Shown: one piece after another, positions 18,333 to 26,494 of the stretch | Position numbering within the stretch: the first letter of the stretch is position 1 | How the letters are laid out: every line of letters starts with the position of its first letter | From: an uncultured Tateyamaria sp. | Lineage (GTDB): Bacteria; Pseudomonadota; Alphaproteobacteria; Rhodobacterales; Rhodobacteraceae | Assembly: GCF_947503705.1 (NCBI RefSeq) | Contig: NZ_CANNES010000001.1 | Span: 372,001 to 436,000 of the forward strand | Direction: 5' to 3' | DNA length: 64,000 nt | The notes under the pieces: model-generated | Database searches by the model: none | Seen by the model: only the letters and a program-made list of their open reading frames with translations | What the model was told of the DNA's origin: nothing | Position numbers and translations under genes: made by a program

Positions 18333-18393
18333 TTCTTTTGGCTCCAAGAATCCTCGGGGGGAGGCGAAGCCGGGGGGCAGACGGGCCCCCTCA
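18333..18393 (-). repeat. Intergenic palindromic repeat, family 1 copy C
   Basis: Read on the minus strand this shows a GGGGGCCCGTCTGCCCCC-like hairpin and the tail GGATTCTTGGAGCCAAAAGA. It is related to copies A and B. With copy A it forms an inverted pair between two convergent genes, consistent with a bidirectional terminator role. Confidence 0.6.
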
Positions 18394-19551
18394 GGTCTTT
18401 ACAATTATACCCCTGGGTCGATCAGCAAGGCACTCGGCGGCCCCACTATCGGTGATGCGGATGCTTTCCGTAATGGCCAGCCCCCAGCCGTCCATCCAAA
18501 GGCCAGGCATGAAGTGAAACGTCATGTTTGGCTCAAGCACCGTCTGATCGGTGGCGCGAAACGACATCGTCCGCTCGCCCCAATCTGGCGGATAGCTGAG
18601 ACCGATGGGATAGCCGCAGCGTGGCGTGCGCTCGATGCCGATCTTGCGCATCGCGCCATTCAACGCCTCTGCTACGTCACAAGTGCGGTTGCCCGCGCGC
18701 GCGGCATTGATCCCTGCCTCCAATCCCTCAAGGATTGCGCCCTCTGCCCGCTTCATCTCATCTGGGGGCGTTCCCAAAAATACAGACCGGCATAGAGGCG
18801 CGTGGTAACGGCGATAGCAGCCTGCAATCTCGATTGTGGTCGCCTCGCCCTCGACGAATGGGCGGCCGTCCCACGTCAGATGCGGGGCGGCAGCATCCGC
18901 GCCCGAGGGCACAAGCGGGACAATAGCCGGGTAATCCCCCCAATCATCGCCCACACCCCGGATAGCATCGCGAAAGGCGTCTGCCACCACCTCGTTCTTG
19001 GGCACGCCGGGGGCGATACGTTCGGCCATTCCGTCGACCACAGCCTCGGAAATGCGGGCCGCTTTGCGCATGAACCAGATCTCGGCGTCCGATTTCACGG
19101 CCCGGCACCAGTTCACCAGCGCAGTTGCGTCAACCATGTCCACCCCTGCCTGGGCCAGCACGGCGTGTGCCTTGGCGGAGTAGTAATAATTCTCCATTTC
19201 GACGCCGACCCGACCGCCCAGATATTGCGCCAGGTCCTCCATCGGGTGGCAGTCGGTGGTCTGGATGAAGTGTTCGGCATATCCCGCGACGCGATCATCA
19301 TCCATCCAAACAGTGCGCAGCGCGCCCGCCTTGTCCTGCATCCGGCCCCACCAAAGCGGACCGGTATCATGGGTGACGACGACCCCTTGGTGAACGTAAA
19401 AAGACCATCCATCATAGCCCGTCAGCCAGGCCATGTTCGACGGGTCGGTGACAAAAAGGCAGGTAATATCGCGCGCCGCCATGGCATGTCGTACCTTTTT
19501 CAGCCGCGCGGAATACTCTGTTCTGGCAAACGGCAAATCCTTGATTCCCAT
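18391..19551 (-). CDS. M24 family hydrolase, ectoine hydrolase (DoeA/EutD)-like
   Basis: I choose the ATG at 19551 (MGIKDLPFARTEYSARLKKV), five bases after GGAGG; the protein has 386 residues. It has a creatinase/prolidase-like N-domain (TDPSNMAWLTGYDGWSFYVH) and a C-terminal pita-bread domain. The motifs DYPAIVPLVPSGADAAAPHL and CGYPIGLSYPPDWGERTMSF resemble those I recall from DoeA/EutD. The usual metal-binding aspartates of M24 peptidases appear replaced (IEIAGCYRRYHAPL). No doeB deacetylase or ectoine transporter is nearby, so ectoine may not be the substrate. It is divergent from the second ABC operon. Confidence 0.78.
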   Translation of the reverse strand: MGIKDLPFARTEYSARLKKVRHAMAARDITCLFVTDPSNMAWLTGYDGWSFYVHQGVVVTHDTGPLWWGRMQDKAGALRTVWMDDDRVAGYAEHFIQTTDCHPMEDLAQYLGGRVGVEMENYYYSAKAHAVLAQAGVDMVDATALVNWCRAVKSDAEIWFMRKAARISEAVVDGMAERIAPGVPKNEVVADAFRDAIRGVGDDWGDYPAIVPLVPSGADAAAPHLTWDGRPFVEGEATTIEIAGCYRRYHAPLCRSVFLGTPPDEMKRAEGAILEGLEAGINAARAGNRTCDVAEALNGAMRKIGIERTPRCGYPIGLSYPPDWGERTMSFRATDQTVLEPNMTFHFMPGLWMDGWGLAITESIRITDSGAAECLADRPRGIIVKT

Positions 19552-19730
19552 CGTTCCCTCCTGCTGGTTGCAGCCATTTGACCCAAAGAAGCCTGAAATT
19601 GCAGTGAAATCGACCAGATTGCACAATCAAACCCCGGATTCGGGGCAAGCCGGTTGCAATGCGGACGATGTGCCGTTTTACATATGCGTAACAAAGCGGA
19701 CCACCGCTGGGATAAAATGGGGAGCCACCT

Positions 19731-20831
19731 TTGGCTGATAGTGCGACCAAACAGGCGTTCGTCGAATTCGAGCGCGTGCAGAAAAGCTATGATGGCGAAA
19801 CGCTCGTTGTCAAAGACCTCAACCTTTCACTGCCGCAAGGCGAGTTCCTCACGATGCTTGGGCCCTCCGGCTCAGGCAAGACGACCTGCCTGATGATGCT
19901 GGCCGGGTTCGAAACGGCAACCCATGGTGATATCCGCCTGGATGGCGTGTCGATCAACAACATCCCGCCGCACAAGCGCGGCATTGGCATGGTGTTCCAG
20001 AACTACGCCCTGTTTCCACACATGACCGTGGCCGAAAACCTCAGCTTTCCCCTGGAAGTGCGCAAAATGGGCAAGTCCGAGCGCGAGGAAAAGATCATGC
20101 GCGCTCTGGGCATGGTCCAGATGCAGGATTTCGCTGGTCGCCGTCCGACGCAACTATCCGGTGGTCAGCAACAGCGGATCGCACTGGCCCGCGCTCTGGT
20201 GTTTGAGCCTGAACTGGTCCTGATGGACGAACCCCTTGGCGCTCTCGACAAGCAGTTGCGCGAAACCCTGCAATTCGAGATTACGCGGCTTGCCCACGAT
20301 CTGGGTATCACAACCGTCTACGTGACCCACGACCAGACCGAAGCGCTGACCATGTCCGACCGCGTCGCCGTCTTTGACGATGGCCGCATTCAGCAATTGG
20401 CCCCACCAGACAAGCTCTATGAAGAGCCGCAAAACAGCTTCGTCGCCCAGTTCATCGGTGAAAACAACACGCTTGATGGTGTGGTCAAAGAGATCAACAA
20501 CGGCGTGGCCCTTGTGCAGCTTGACGGCGGTGACATCATTGACGCCAAGCCCATCAACGTCAGCAAACCAGGCGAGCGAACCCGCGTGTCCATCCGCCCC
20601 GAGCGGGTCGAGATGAACAAGGATCGCCTCAATCCCGACGCCCATACCCTCAAGGCCGAAGTGCTTGAGTTCGTATACATGGGCGACATATTCCGCACGC
20701 GGTTGCGCGTTGCGGGCGTAGATGACTTTATCATCAAAACGCGGAACGCCCCGGATCAGGCCCGCCTGAAACCCGGCGAACAGATCGAGATCGGCTGGAT
20801 GGCCGAAGATTGCCGCGCACTTGACGCATGA
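19731..20831 (+). CDS. ABC transporter ATP-binding protein (PotA-like), second cluster
   Basis: The start codon is TTG at 19731, six bases after GGGGAG; the protein has 366 residues. It has Walker A GPSGSGKTT, signature QLSGGQQQRIALARALVFEP, Walker B LVLMDEPLGALDKQLRE and a C-terminal TOBE region (VSIRPERVEM). It is the ATPase of a PotABCD-type importer. It leads the operon 19731-24975 and is divergent from the M24 gene across 179 bases that must hold both promoters. Confidence 0.92.
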   Translation: MADSATKQAFVEFERVQKSYDGETLVVKDLNLSLPQGEFLTMLGPSGSGKTTCLMMLAGFETATHGDIRLDGVSINNIPPHKRGIGMVFQNYALFPHMTVAENLSFPLEVRKMGKSEREEKIMRALGMVQMQDFAGRRPTQLSGGQQQRIALARALVFEPELVLMDEPLGALDKQLRETLQFEITRLAHDLGITTVYVTHDQTEALTMSDRVAVFDDGRIQQLAPPDKLYEEPQNSFVAQFIGENNTLDGVVKEINNGVALVQLDGGDIIDAKPINVSKPGERTRVSIRPERVEMNKDRLNPDAHTLKAEVLEFVYMGDIFRTRLRVAGVDDFIIKTRNAPDQARLKPGEQIEIGWMAEDCRALDA

Positions 20832-20838
20832 AACACTT

Positions 20839-20861
20839 CGCGCCCGCACACTCCGGGCGCG
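20839..20861 (+). terminator. Hairpin between ATPase and binding-protein genes
   Basis: The stem CGCGCCCG/CGGGCGCG with a 7-base loop begins 7 bases after the ATPase stop. There is no T tract. It probably tunes read-through or mRNA stability upstream of the binding-protein gene. Confidence 0.5.
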
Positions 20862-20939
20862 ATGCGTAAAGGGACGCGTGTGATGCCCGTGTCACCGTCC
20901 TGTAGAACCAACCCGGGCTTAAACAGTGGGAGAAGAGTT

Positions 20940-22046
20940 ATGAAACTCACCAAAACACTCATGGCGACAACCGCCTTGACCGTCGCCGCCGGCATGGTCT
21001 CAGCCGATGGCCACATGGCCAGCGAAATGACTATCGTATCGTGGGGCGGCGCCTATTCCGCGTCGCAAAAAAACGCCTATCACGACCCCTATTCGGAAAT
21101 GACAGGCGTCACCATCATCAACGATGACAGCTCGGCCGAGGCCGTGGCGAAACTGCGCGCCATGAACGAAGCGGGCAACGTCACATGGGACGTCGTTGAC
21201 GTTGTGGCCGCTGACGCGATCCGCCTGTGCGACGAAGGTCTGGCGATGGAAATCGATGCCGACACGCAGCTGGCCGCAGCGCCTGATGGCACGCCTGCCT
21301 CCGAAGACTTTGGCGACCTGCTGGTCTCCGACTGCTTCATCCCGCAGATCGTCTATTCGACCACATTCGGCTATCGCACCGACCTGGTTGGCGACACGCC
21401 TCCCACTTCCGTTTGTGCGGTCTTCGACACCGAAGCCTATCCCGGCAAGCGTTCGCTGGAAAAGCGCCCCATCAACAACATGGAATGGGCTCTGATCTGT
21501 GACGGCGTGGCCAAAGACGACGTGTATGACGTGCTGGAAACAGACGAAGGTCAGCAACAGGCCCTCGACAAGCTGGCAACCATCAAAGACGACGTGATCT
21601 GGTGGTCGGCTGGTGCGGACACGCCGCAGTTGCTGGCAGACGGCGAAGTTGTGATGGGCTCGACCTATAACGGTCGCCTGTTCTCGGTCATCGAAGAGCA
21701 GAACCAGCCCGTCGCCATGCTCTGGGACGCGCAGGTGTTCGACCTTGACGGTTGGATCATCCCAACAGGTCTGTCGCCCGAGCGTCAGGCCCGTGCGCTG
21801 GACTACATCATGTTCGCCACAGACACCCAGCGTCTGGCGGATCAGGCCAAGTGGATCTCTTACGGTCCTGCACGTGCATCCTCCGCCCCTCTGGTCGGTC
21901 AGCACGCAGAACTGGGCATCGACATGGCGCCACATATGCCAACCGACCCAGAGAACGCCAAGAACACGTTCCTCTACAACTACGAGTTCTGGGCCGACTA
22001 TCGTGACGACATCGACGCCAAATTCCAGGCGTGGCTGGCACAATAA
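20940..22046 (+). CDS. Periplasmic substrate-binding protein (PotD-like), second cluster
   Basis: The ATG at 20940 follows GGGAGA; the 368-residue protein has a signal peptide (MKLTKTLMATTALTVAAGMV). The mature part opens with MTIVSWGGAYSASQKNAYHD, typical of the group of spermidine/putrescine-like binding proteins with a WGG motif. VMGSTYNGRLFSVIEEQNQP and AQVFDLDGWIIPTG follow. It supplies substrate to the two downstream permeases. Polyamine specificity is not certain; related proteins bind other small cationic or zwitterionic compounds. Confidence 0.88.
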   Translation: MKLTKTLMATTALTVAAGMVSADGHMASEMTIVSWGGAYSASQKNAYHDPYSEMTGVTIINDDSSAEAVAKLRAMNEAGNVTWDVVDVVAADAIRLCDEGLAMEIDADTQLAAAPDGTPASEDFGDLLVSDCFIPQIVYSTTFGYRTDLVGDTPPTSVCAVFDTEAYPGKRSLEKRPINNMEWALICDGVAKDDVYDVLETDEGQQQALDKLATIKDDVIWWSAGADTPQLLADGEVVMGSTYNGRLFSVIEEQNQPVAMLWDAQVFDLDGWIIPTGLSPERQARALDYIMFATDTQRLADQAKWISYGPARASSAPLVGQHAELGIDMAPHMPTDPENAKNTFLYNYEFWADYRDDIDAKFQAWLAQ

Positions 22047-22050
22047 TCCC

Positions 22051-22076
22051 GTAGGGCGGGGATAAACCCGCCTTAC
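22051..22076 (+). repeat. Intergenic palindromic repeat, family 2 copy D
   Basis: GTAGGGCGGG and CCCGCCTTAC enclose a 6-base loop immediately after the binding-protein stop. Similar elements occur at 44482-44505 and 52470-52491. It probably acts as a 3' stabilising hairpin. Confidence 0.6.
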
Positions 22077-22086
22077 CCAAAACCTC

Positions 22087-22119
22087 GTTGCGGGGCGCGT
22101 CATGCATCCGCCCCGCAAC
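22087..22119 (+). terminator. Strong hairpin after the second binding-protein gene
   Basis: A perfect 11-bp stem (GTTGCGGGGCG/CGCCCCGCAAC) with an 11-base loop sits 22 bases before the DUF1330 start. There is no T tract. It separates the binding-protein transcript from the membrane-component genes. Confidence 0.6.
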
Positions 22120-22141
22120 CCTCAACCACCCGGAGACGACG

Positions 22142-22429
22142 ATGCCCAAAGGTTACATCATCGGCCACATCACCGTGAACGATCCCGAAGCGTACAAAGA
22201 GTACGTCGTCCGGGACACGCCCATCCTGCTTAGCCACGGCGCTGTACCGCTGGTACGCGGCGGACAGGGCCAGGTGATGGAAGGCGAACAGCATGACCGC
22301 CATGTCGTCTTTGAATTTCCGTCCTATGAGGCTGCACTGGCCGCCTATAATGACCCCGAATACCAAGAAGTGATGAAGATCCGCCATCGCACGGCCACTT
22401 CCACCATCATCGTCGTGGAGGGCGCGTAA
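22142..22429 (+). CDS. DUF1330 domain protein inside ABC operon
   Basis: The 95-residue protein begins MPKGYIIGHITVNDPEAYKE and contains RGGQGQVMEGEQHDRHVVFE, FPSYEAALAAYNDPEYQEVM and a C-terminal beta-strand. This is the DUF1330 dimeric alpha/beta-barrel ferredoxin-like fold. The gene lies between the binding-protein gene and the first permease, and its TAA is followed directly by the permease ATG. A role linked to the imported compound is an inference; the family's reaction is not established. Confidence 0.85.
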   Translation: MPKGYIIGHITVNDPEAYKEYVVRDTPILLSHGAVPLVRGGQGQVMEGEQHDRHVVFEFPSYEAALAAYNDPEYQEVMKIRHRTATSTIIVVEGA

Positions 22430-24085
22430 ATGGCTGACACCGCAGCAAACGGGCCCGTCCTTGCCGCCGATGGCTCGCCTCTGAAACGCAGCCTTGGTCG
22501 CGCCCTGCGTCGCCAGAAATTGCGCGCGCTGGCGCTGGTTGCGCCGCTGCTGATCTTTGTCTTGATTACCTTTATCTTTCCCATCGCATCGATGCTGTTT
22601 CGGTCGGTTCAGAACGATATCGTCTCTAACACGCTGCCATATACGGTTCAGGCTTTGGCCAATTGGGATGCCAGCACGGGTGATCTGCCCCCCGAACAGG
22701 TGTTCGAGGCGATGTATTTCGACATGTTCCTCGCTGCCGAGGCCAAGCGGCACACACGTCTGGGCACCCGTCTGAACTATGAACAGACCGGCGTATCGTC
22801 TCTGTTCCGCCAGTCTGGGCGCAAGCTCGACGATCTGGGCAAGGACATCGAAAAACCGATGAACCGCCTGAATGCGGCGTGGAAGGACGGCGAAACCTGG
22901 TACAGCATCTTTGACGCGGGCACAGACAGCGCCGATACACAATTGCTACAGGTGCAGCGCAACCGGGTGGCTGCCTTGACGGACGGCCCCGCCAGTGGCG
23001 ACGTCAACTTTGCGCCAAGCGCCGCAATGGCACAGGCACTGCCCACCGCCACACGCGCCTATACAGCCTGGGCCGTCTACACCGCGACCCAAGACGGCAA
23101 GGACCCCGCCACCACCGATCCATGGGAAGCCTTGCCCGTGGCCCTTGTCCACGACCTGAAAACCGCCGATCTGTCTGGCCTCAATGGTCCCGCCGTTGAT
23201 TTGCTGACCGAACTTCAGGCCGCAAATATCGAAATGCCCACCTTCGCGGGTTTCTTTGCCGATATGGACGAGGATTGGGCAACCGCCACACCGTGGCAAA
23301 CCATTCAAACCCATTCCGGCATCTACACTTCGGGCTATTTCCTGAACGCGGTCGATGCGCAAAAGACGCCCGAAGGGATCGCCTGGCAACCCGAGGACAA
23401 ACAGATCCTGCTTACGCTGTTCGTGCGCACGCTGATCATGTCACTGGCCATCACAGGCTCTTGCATCCTGTTGGGCTATCCCATCGCGTGGCTGTTGGCG
23501 AACCTGCCCATGCGGCAGGCCAACGTCTTGCTGATCCTCGTTCTGCTGCCCTTCTGGACATCCCTTCTGGTGCGGACATCGGCATGGAAAGTGATGCTGC
23601 AACAACAGGGTGTGATCAACGACGTACTGGTCTGGATTGGCCTCGTGGATGACGCGGAACGGTTGATCATGATCAACAACCAGTTCGGTACAATCGTAGC
23701 CATGACGCATATCCTGCTGCCCTTCATGATCCTGCCAATGTATTCGGTGATGCAGACCATCCCGCCCAGCTATCTGCGCGCGGCCAAAAGCTTGGGCGCC
23801 ACGAACTGGACGGCCTTCTGGAGGGTCTATTTCCCGCAATCGGTGCCGGGCATCGGGGCGGGGTCTATCCTCGTCTTCATCCTCGCCATCGGGTACTACA
23901 TCACTCCGGAAATCGTGGGTGGCACCAAAGGTGTCTTCATCTCCAACCGGATCGCCTATCACATCTCGTCATCGCTCAATTGGGGGCTGGCAGCCGCACT
24001 CGGGTCTATCCTGCTGGCGGCGGTGCTCATTCTCTACTGGGCCTACGATCGGATCGTGGGCATCGATAACGTCAAGCTGGGATAA
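22430..24085 (+). CDS. ABC transporter permease (PotB-like) with large inserted domain
   Basis: The 551-residue protein is almost twice the usual PotB length. After a first membrane helix (about residues 34-57) comes a soluble insert to about residue 322. The normal permease core follows, with PFWTSLLVRTSAWKVMLQQQ and the EAA-type loop YLRAAKSLGATNWTAFWRVY. The insert should face the periplasm, because it follows TM1 in a permease with a cytoplasmic N-terminus. It may interact with the binding protein or the substrate. The partner permease starts 5 bases downstream. Confidence 0.88.
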   Translation: MADTAANGPVLAADGSPLKRSLGRALRRQKLRALALVAPLLIFVLITFIFPIASMLFRSVQNDIVSNTLPYTVQALANWDASTGDLPPEQVFEAMYFDMFLAAEAKRHTRLGTRLNYEQTGVSSLFRQSGRKLDDLGKDIEKPMNRLNAAWKDGETWYSIFDAGTDSADTQLLQVQRNRVAALTDGPASGDVNFAPSAAMAQALPTATRAYTAWAVYTATQDGKDPATTDPWEALPVALVHDLKTADLSGLNGPAVDLLTELQAANIEMPTFAGFFADMDEDWATATPWQTIQTHSGIYTSGYFLNAVDAQKTPEGIAWQPEDKQILLTLFVRTLIMSLAITGSCILLGYPIAWLLANLPMRQANVLLILVLLPFWTSLLVRTSAWKVMLQQQGVINDVLVWIGLVDDAERLIMINNQFGTIVAMTHILLPFMILPMYSVMQTIPPSYLRAAKSLGATNWTAFWRVYFPQSVPGIGAGSILVFILAIGYYITPEIVGGTKGVFISNRIAYHISSSLNWGLAAALGSILLAAVLILYWAYDRIVGIDNVKLG

Positions 24086-24090
24086 CGACC

Positions 24091-24975
24091 ATGGGACTTC
24101 CTCCATATGCAACGTTCGGCCAGCGGGTCTGGTATTACACTTTCCGGGTCATCTGTGCGCTGATCTTCATCTTTCTGATCACGCCGATCCTGGTGGTCAT
24201 GCCTTTGTCGTTCAACTCGCAGGACTTCTTTACCTTCACGCCGGAAATGCTGCGGCTTGATCCGGCGGGCTACAGCCTCAAACACTACGAAGACTTCTTT
24301 ACCAACGCAGAATGGCAGCGCAGCCTGAAAAACTCGCTCATCATCGCACCTATCGCGACGATCATCTCGGTCAGCCTTGGGACGCTCGCCGCGATCGGCC
24401 TCAGCCAAAGCCACGTGCCCTTCAAAGGGACGATCATGGCCATTCTGATCTCGCCCATGATTGTCCCATTGATCATCTCGGCCACAGGCATGTTCTTCTT
24501 CTACTCTTCGCTTGGCAACTGGATGGAAAGCAACCTGGGGCTGGACAAGAACTTTGTAGGCTACATCAAGGTCATTCTGGCCCATGCCGTCCTTGGCATC
24601 CCCTTTGTTATCATCACAGTCACCGCCACGCTTGTGGGTTTTGACCGCTCGCTCACACGGGCGGCGGCCAATATGGGCGCCAACCCGGTCACGACATTCT
24701 TCCGGGTGCAAATGCCCCTGATCCTGCCCGGCGTGATCTCGGGCGGCCTCTTTGCCTTCATCACGTCCTTTGACGAGGTGGTTGTGGTGCTGTTTGTCGG
24801 CTCAGCGGGTCAAAAAACACTGCCTTGGCAAATGTTCACCGGCCTGCGCGAACAGATCAGCCCAACGATCCTCGCTGTGGCAACACTGCTGGTGATCATC
24901 TCCATAGCGCTGCTGACAGTCGTGGAACTCCTACGTCGGCGCAGCGAAAAACTGCGCGGCATGTCCCCCGGCTAA
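24091..24975 (+). CDS. ABC transporter permease (PotC-like), second cluster
   Basis: The 294-residue membrane protein has six predicted helices and the EAA loop LTRAAANMGANPVTTFFRVQ. FITSFDEVVVVLFVGSAGQK is a typical PotC segment. It pairs with the large permease upstream to form the channel. It is the last gene of the operon and is followed by repeat copy B and the convergent lytic transglycosylase gene. Confidence 0.92.
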   Translation: MGLPPYATFGQRVWYYTFRVICALIFIFLITPILVVMPLSFNSQDFFTFTPEMLRLDPAGYSLKHYEDFFTNAEWQRSLKNSLIIAPIATIISVSLGTLAAIGLSQSHVPFKGTIMAILISPMIVPLIISATGMFFFYSSLGNWMESNLGLDKNFVGYIKVILAHAVLGIPFVIITVTATLVGFDRSLTRAAANMGANPVTTFFRVQMPLILPGVISGGLFAFITSFDEVVVVLFVGSAGQKTLPWQMFTGLREQISPTILAVATLLVIISIALLTVVELLRRRSEKLRGMSPG

Positions 24976-24978
24976 CTC

Positions 24979-25030
24979 TTCTTTTGGCCAAAGATATCCC
25001 GGGGGAGCCGAAGGCGGGGGCAGAGCCCCC
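24979..25030 (-). repeat. Intergenic palindromic repeat, family 1 copy B
   Basis: On the minus strand it reads GGGGGCTCTGCCCCC, then CGGCTCCCCCGGGATATCTT and TGGCCAAAAGAA. It is related to the two copies at 18161-18393. It lies between the convergent permease and transglycosylase genes, where a bidirectional terminator would be useful. Confidence 0.65.
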
Positions 25031-25066
25031 TAAACAATAGTGTCGCGCGAACGCGCGTCCTTCGGA

Positions 25067-26437
25067 TCAGCGCAGTTTTTTCAACAGGCTCAGCGACGCA
25101 TAGCCATCAGGTGCCAATCCTTCCGAGCGTTGAAACGCGCGCACGGCCTCAATCGTCTTAGGGCCAATCTTGCCATCCACACCCTGCGTGCTGAACCCCT
25201 GCGCCGTCAAACGGCGCTGCATTTCCTTGCGCTCAGAGAATGTCAGGGCACGGTCGCCGCGCGGCCAGCGCGCCTTGATCTCGGGCCCGCCCTTGATCCG
25301 ATCGCTGAGATGACCAACCCCGATGACATAAGCATCTGCCGTGTTGTATCGCTCAATCACGCCAAAGTTCTTGAAGATCATGAACGCGGCACCCTGCCCG
25401 CCCGCAGGCAACAGGATAGACGCCGTGCCATAGTTCGGCACCGCCTGCCCGTTCACACCAACAACACCCAGCTGCGCCCATTGGCCCGGGCTTTTCTTGG
25501 TCTTGCGGTTCGCCAGCGCATAGTTGAAGCCACGGGGCAATTTCACCTCAACGCCCCAAGGCTGCCCTTTGACCCAGCCAAAGCGGGCAAGATAAGCGGC
25601 TGTCGAGGCCAATGCATCGCTGGGATCATCCGACCAGATATCCCGCTTGCCATCGCCCGTGAAATCCACGGCATAGGCTAGGTACGAGGTCGGAATAAAC
25701 TGCGTGTGGCCCATGGCCCCCGCCCAACTGCCGGTCATGTTACGGGGTGACGTATCACCATTCTGCAAAATCTTGAGCGCCGCGATCAACTGCTGCTCAA
25801 AAAAGCGGCCGCGGCGGCCGTCATAGGCAAGGGTTGCAAGGCTCTGAACCACATCATTGCTGCCCTTGAAACTGCCATAGGCGCTTTCCAGACCCCAAAC
25901 CGCGACCACAACCTCTTTGTCGACGCCGTACTTCGCCTCAATGGCTTCCAGCTTGCGACGATGCTTGCGCAAGGCGCTTTTGCCGTTCTTCACGCGGGTG
26001 TCCGACGCGGCACTGTCCAGGTATTCCCAGATCGTCTTGGTGAACTCGGACTGGTTGCGATCTCGCTTGATCACATCCGGGTCATACCGGACACCACGAA
26101 AGGCGCGGTCAAAAGTGCCTCCACTGATCCCCTGTGCCAAGGCGCGGCCCCGGAACGCTTTGATCCAACGCTGAAATCCGGCATCGGCCGCCGTTTTCTG
26201 CACCAAAGGCGGTGCAGGTTCCGCGACGGCCAAAGGTCGCAATTGCGGGCGTAGAACAGAGGAAGCGGTTGCCGCGACCAAAACAGGCATCGCAGGCGCG
26301 CGCGTCGTGGCGTCCCAGTTGGGACGCAATTCGGGGCGCAAACTCTGCTCTTGGGCCCGCAGATCGCCAAACTGTATTACCAAAACAGCAGCGCACGCCG
26401 CTGCCAGCCTTACAAAACTTACCATTGCTCGCCTCAT
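25067..26437 (-). CDS. Lytic murein transglycosylase, MltB family
   Basis: The 456-residue exported protein has an N-terminal signal segment ending near LRAQ and a proline-rich linker. The SLT_2/MltB catalytic domain follows (about residues 85-375; VVVAVWGLESAYGSFKGSND with the catalytic Glu in GLES, and GAMGHTQFIPTSYLAYAVDF). A C-terminal peptidoglycan-binding domain contains LTAQGFSTQGVDGKIGPKTI. It cleaves glycan strands to 1,6-anhydromuropeptides in the periplasm. No lipobox is evident, so it is probably soluble. Confidence 0.92.
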   Translation of the reverse strand: MRRAMVSFVRLAAACAAVLVIQFGDLRAQEQSLRPELRPNWDATTRAPAMPVLVAATASSVLRPQLRPLAVAEPAPPLVQKTAADAGFQRWIKAFRGRALAQGISGGTFDRAFRGVRYDPDVIKRDRNQSEFTKTIWEYLDSAASDTRVKNGKSALRKHRRKLEAIEAKYGVDKEVVVAVWGLESAYGSFKGSNDVVQSLATLAYDGRRGRFFEQQLIAALKILQNGDTSPRNMTGSWAGAMGHTQFIPTSYLAYAVDFTGDGKRDIWSDDPSDALASTAAYLARFGWVKGQPWGVEVKLPRGFNYALANRKTKKSPGQWAQLGVVGVNGQAVPNYGTASILLPAGGQGAAFMIFKNFGVIERYNTADAYVIGVGHLSDRIKGGPEIKARWPRGDRALTFSERKEMQRRLTAQGFSTQGVDGKIGPKTIEAVRAFQRSEGLAPDGYASLSLLKKLR

Positions 26438-26494
26438 GATCGCTTGTCCCGCGTTGTTTCTAGTTTAGCGACAATTGCCAAACCAAGAAAGCAC

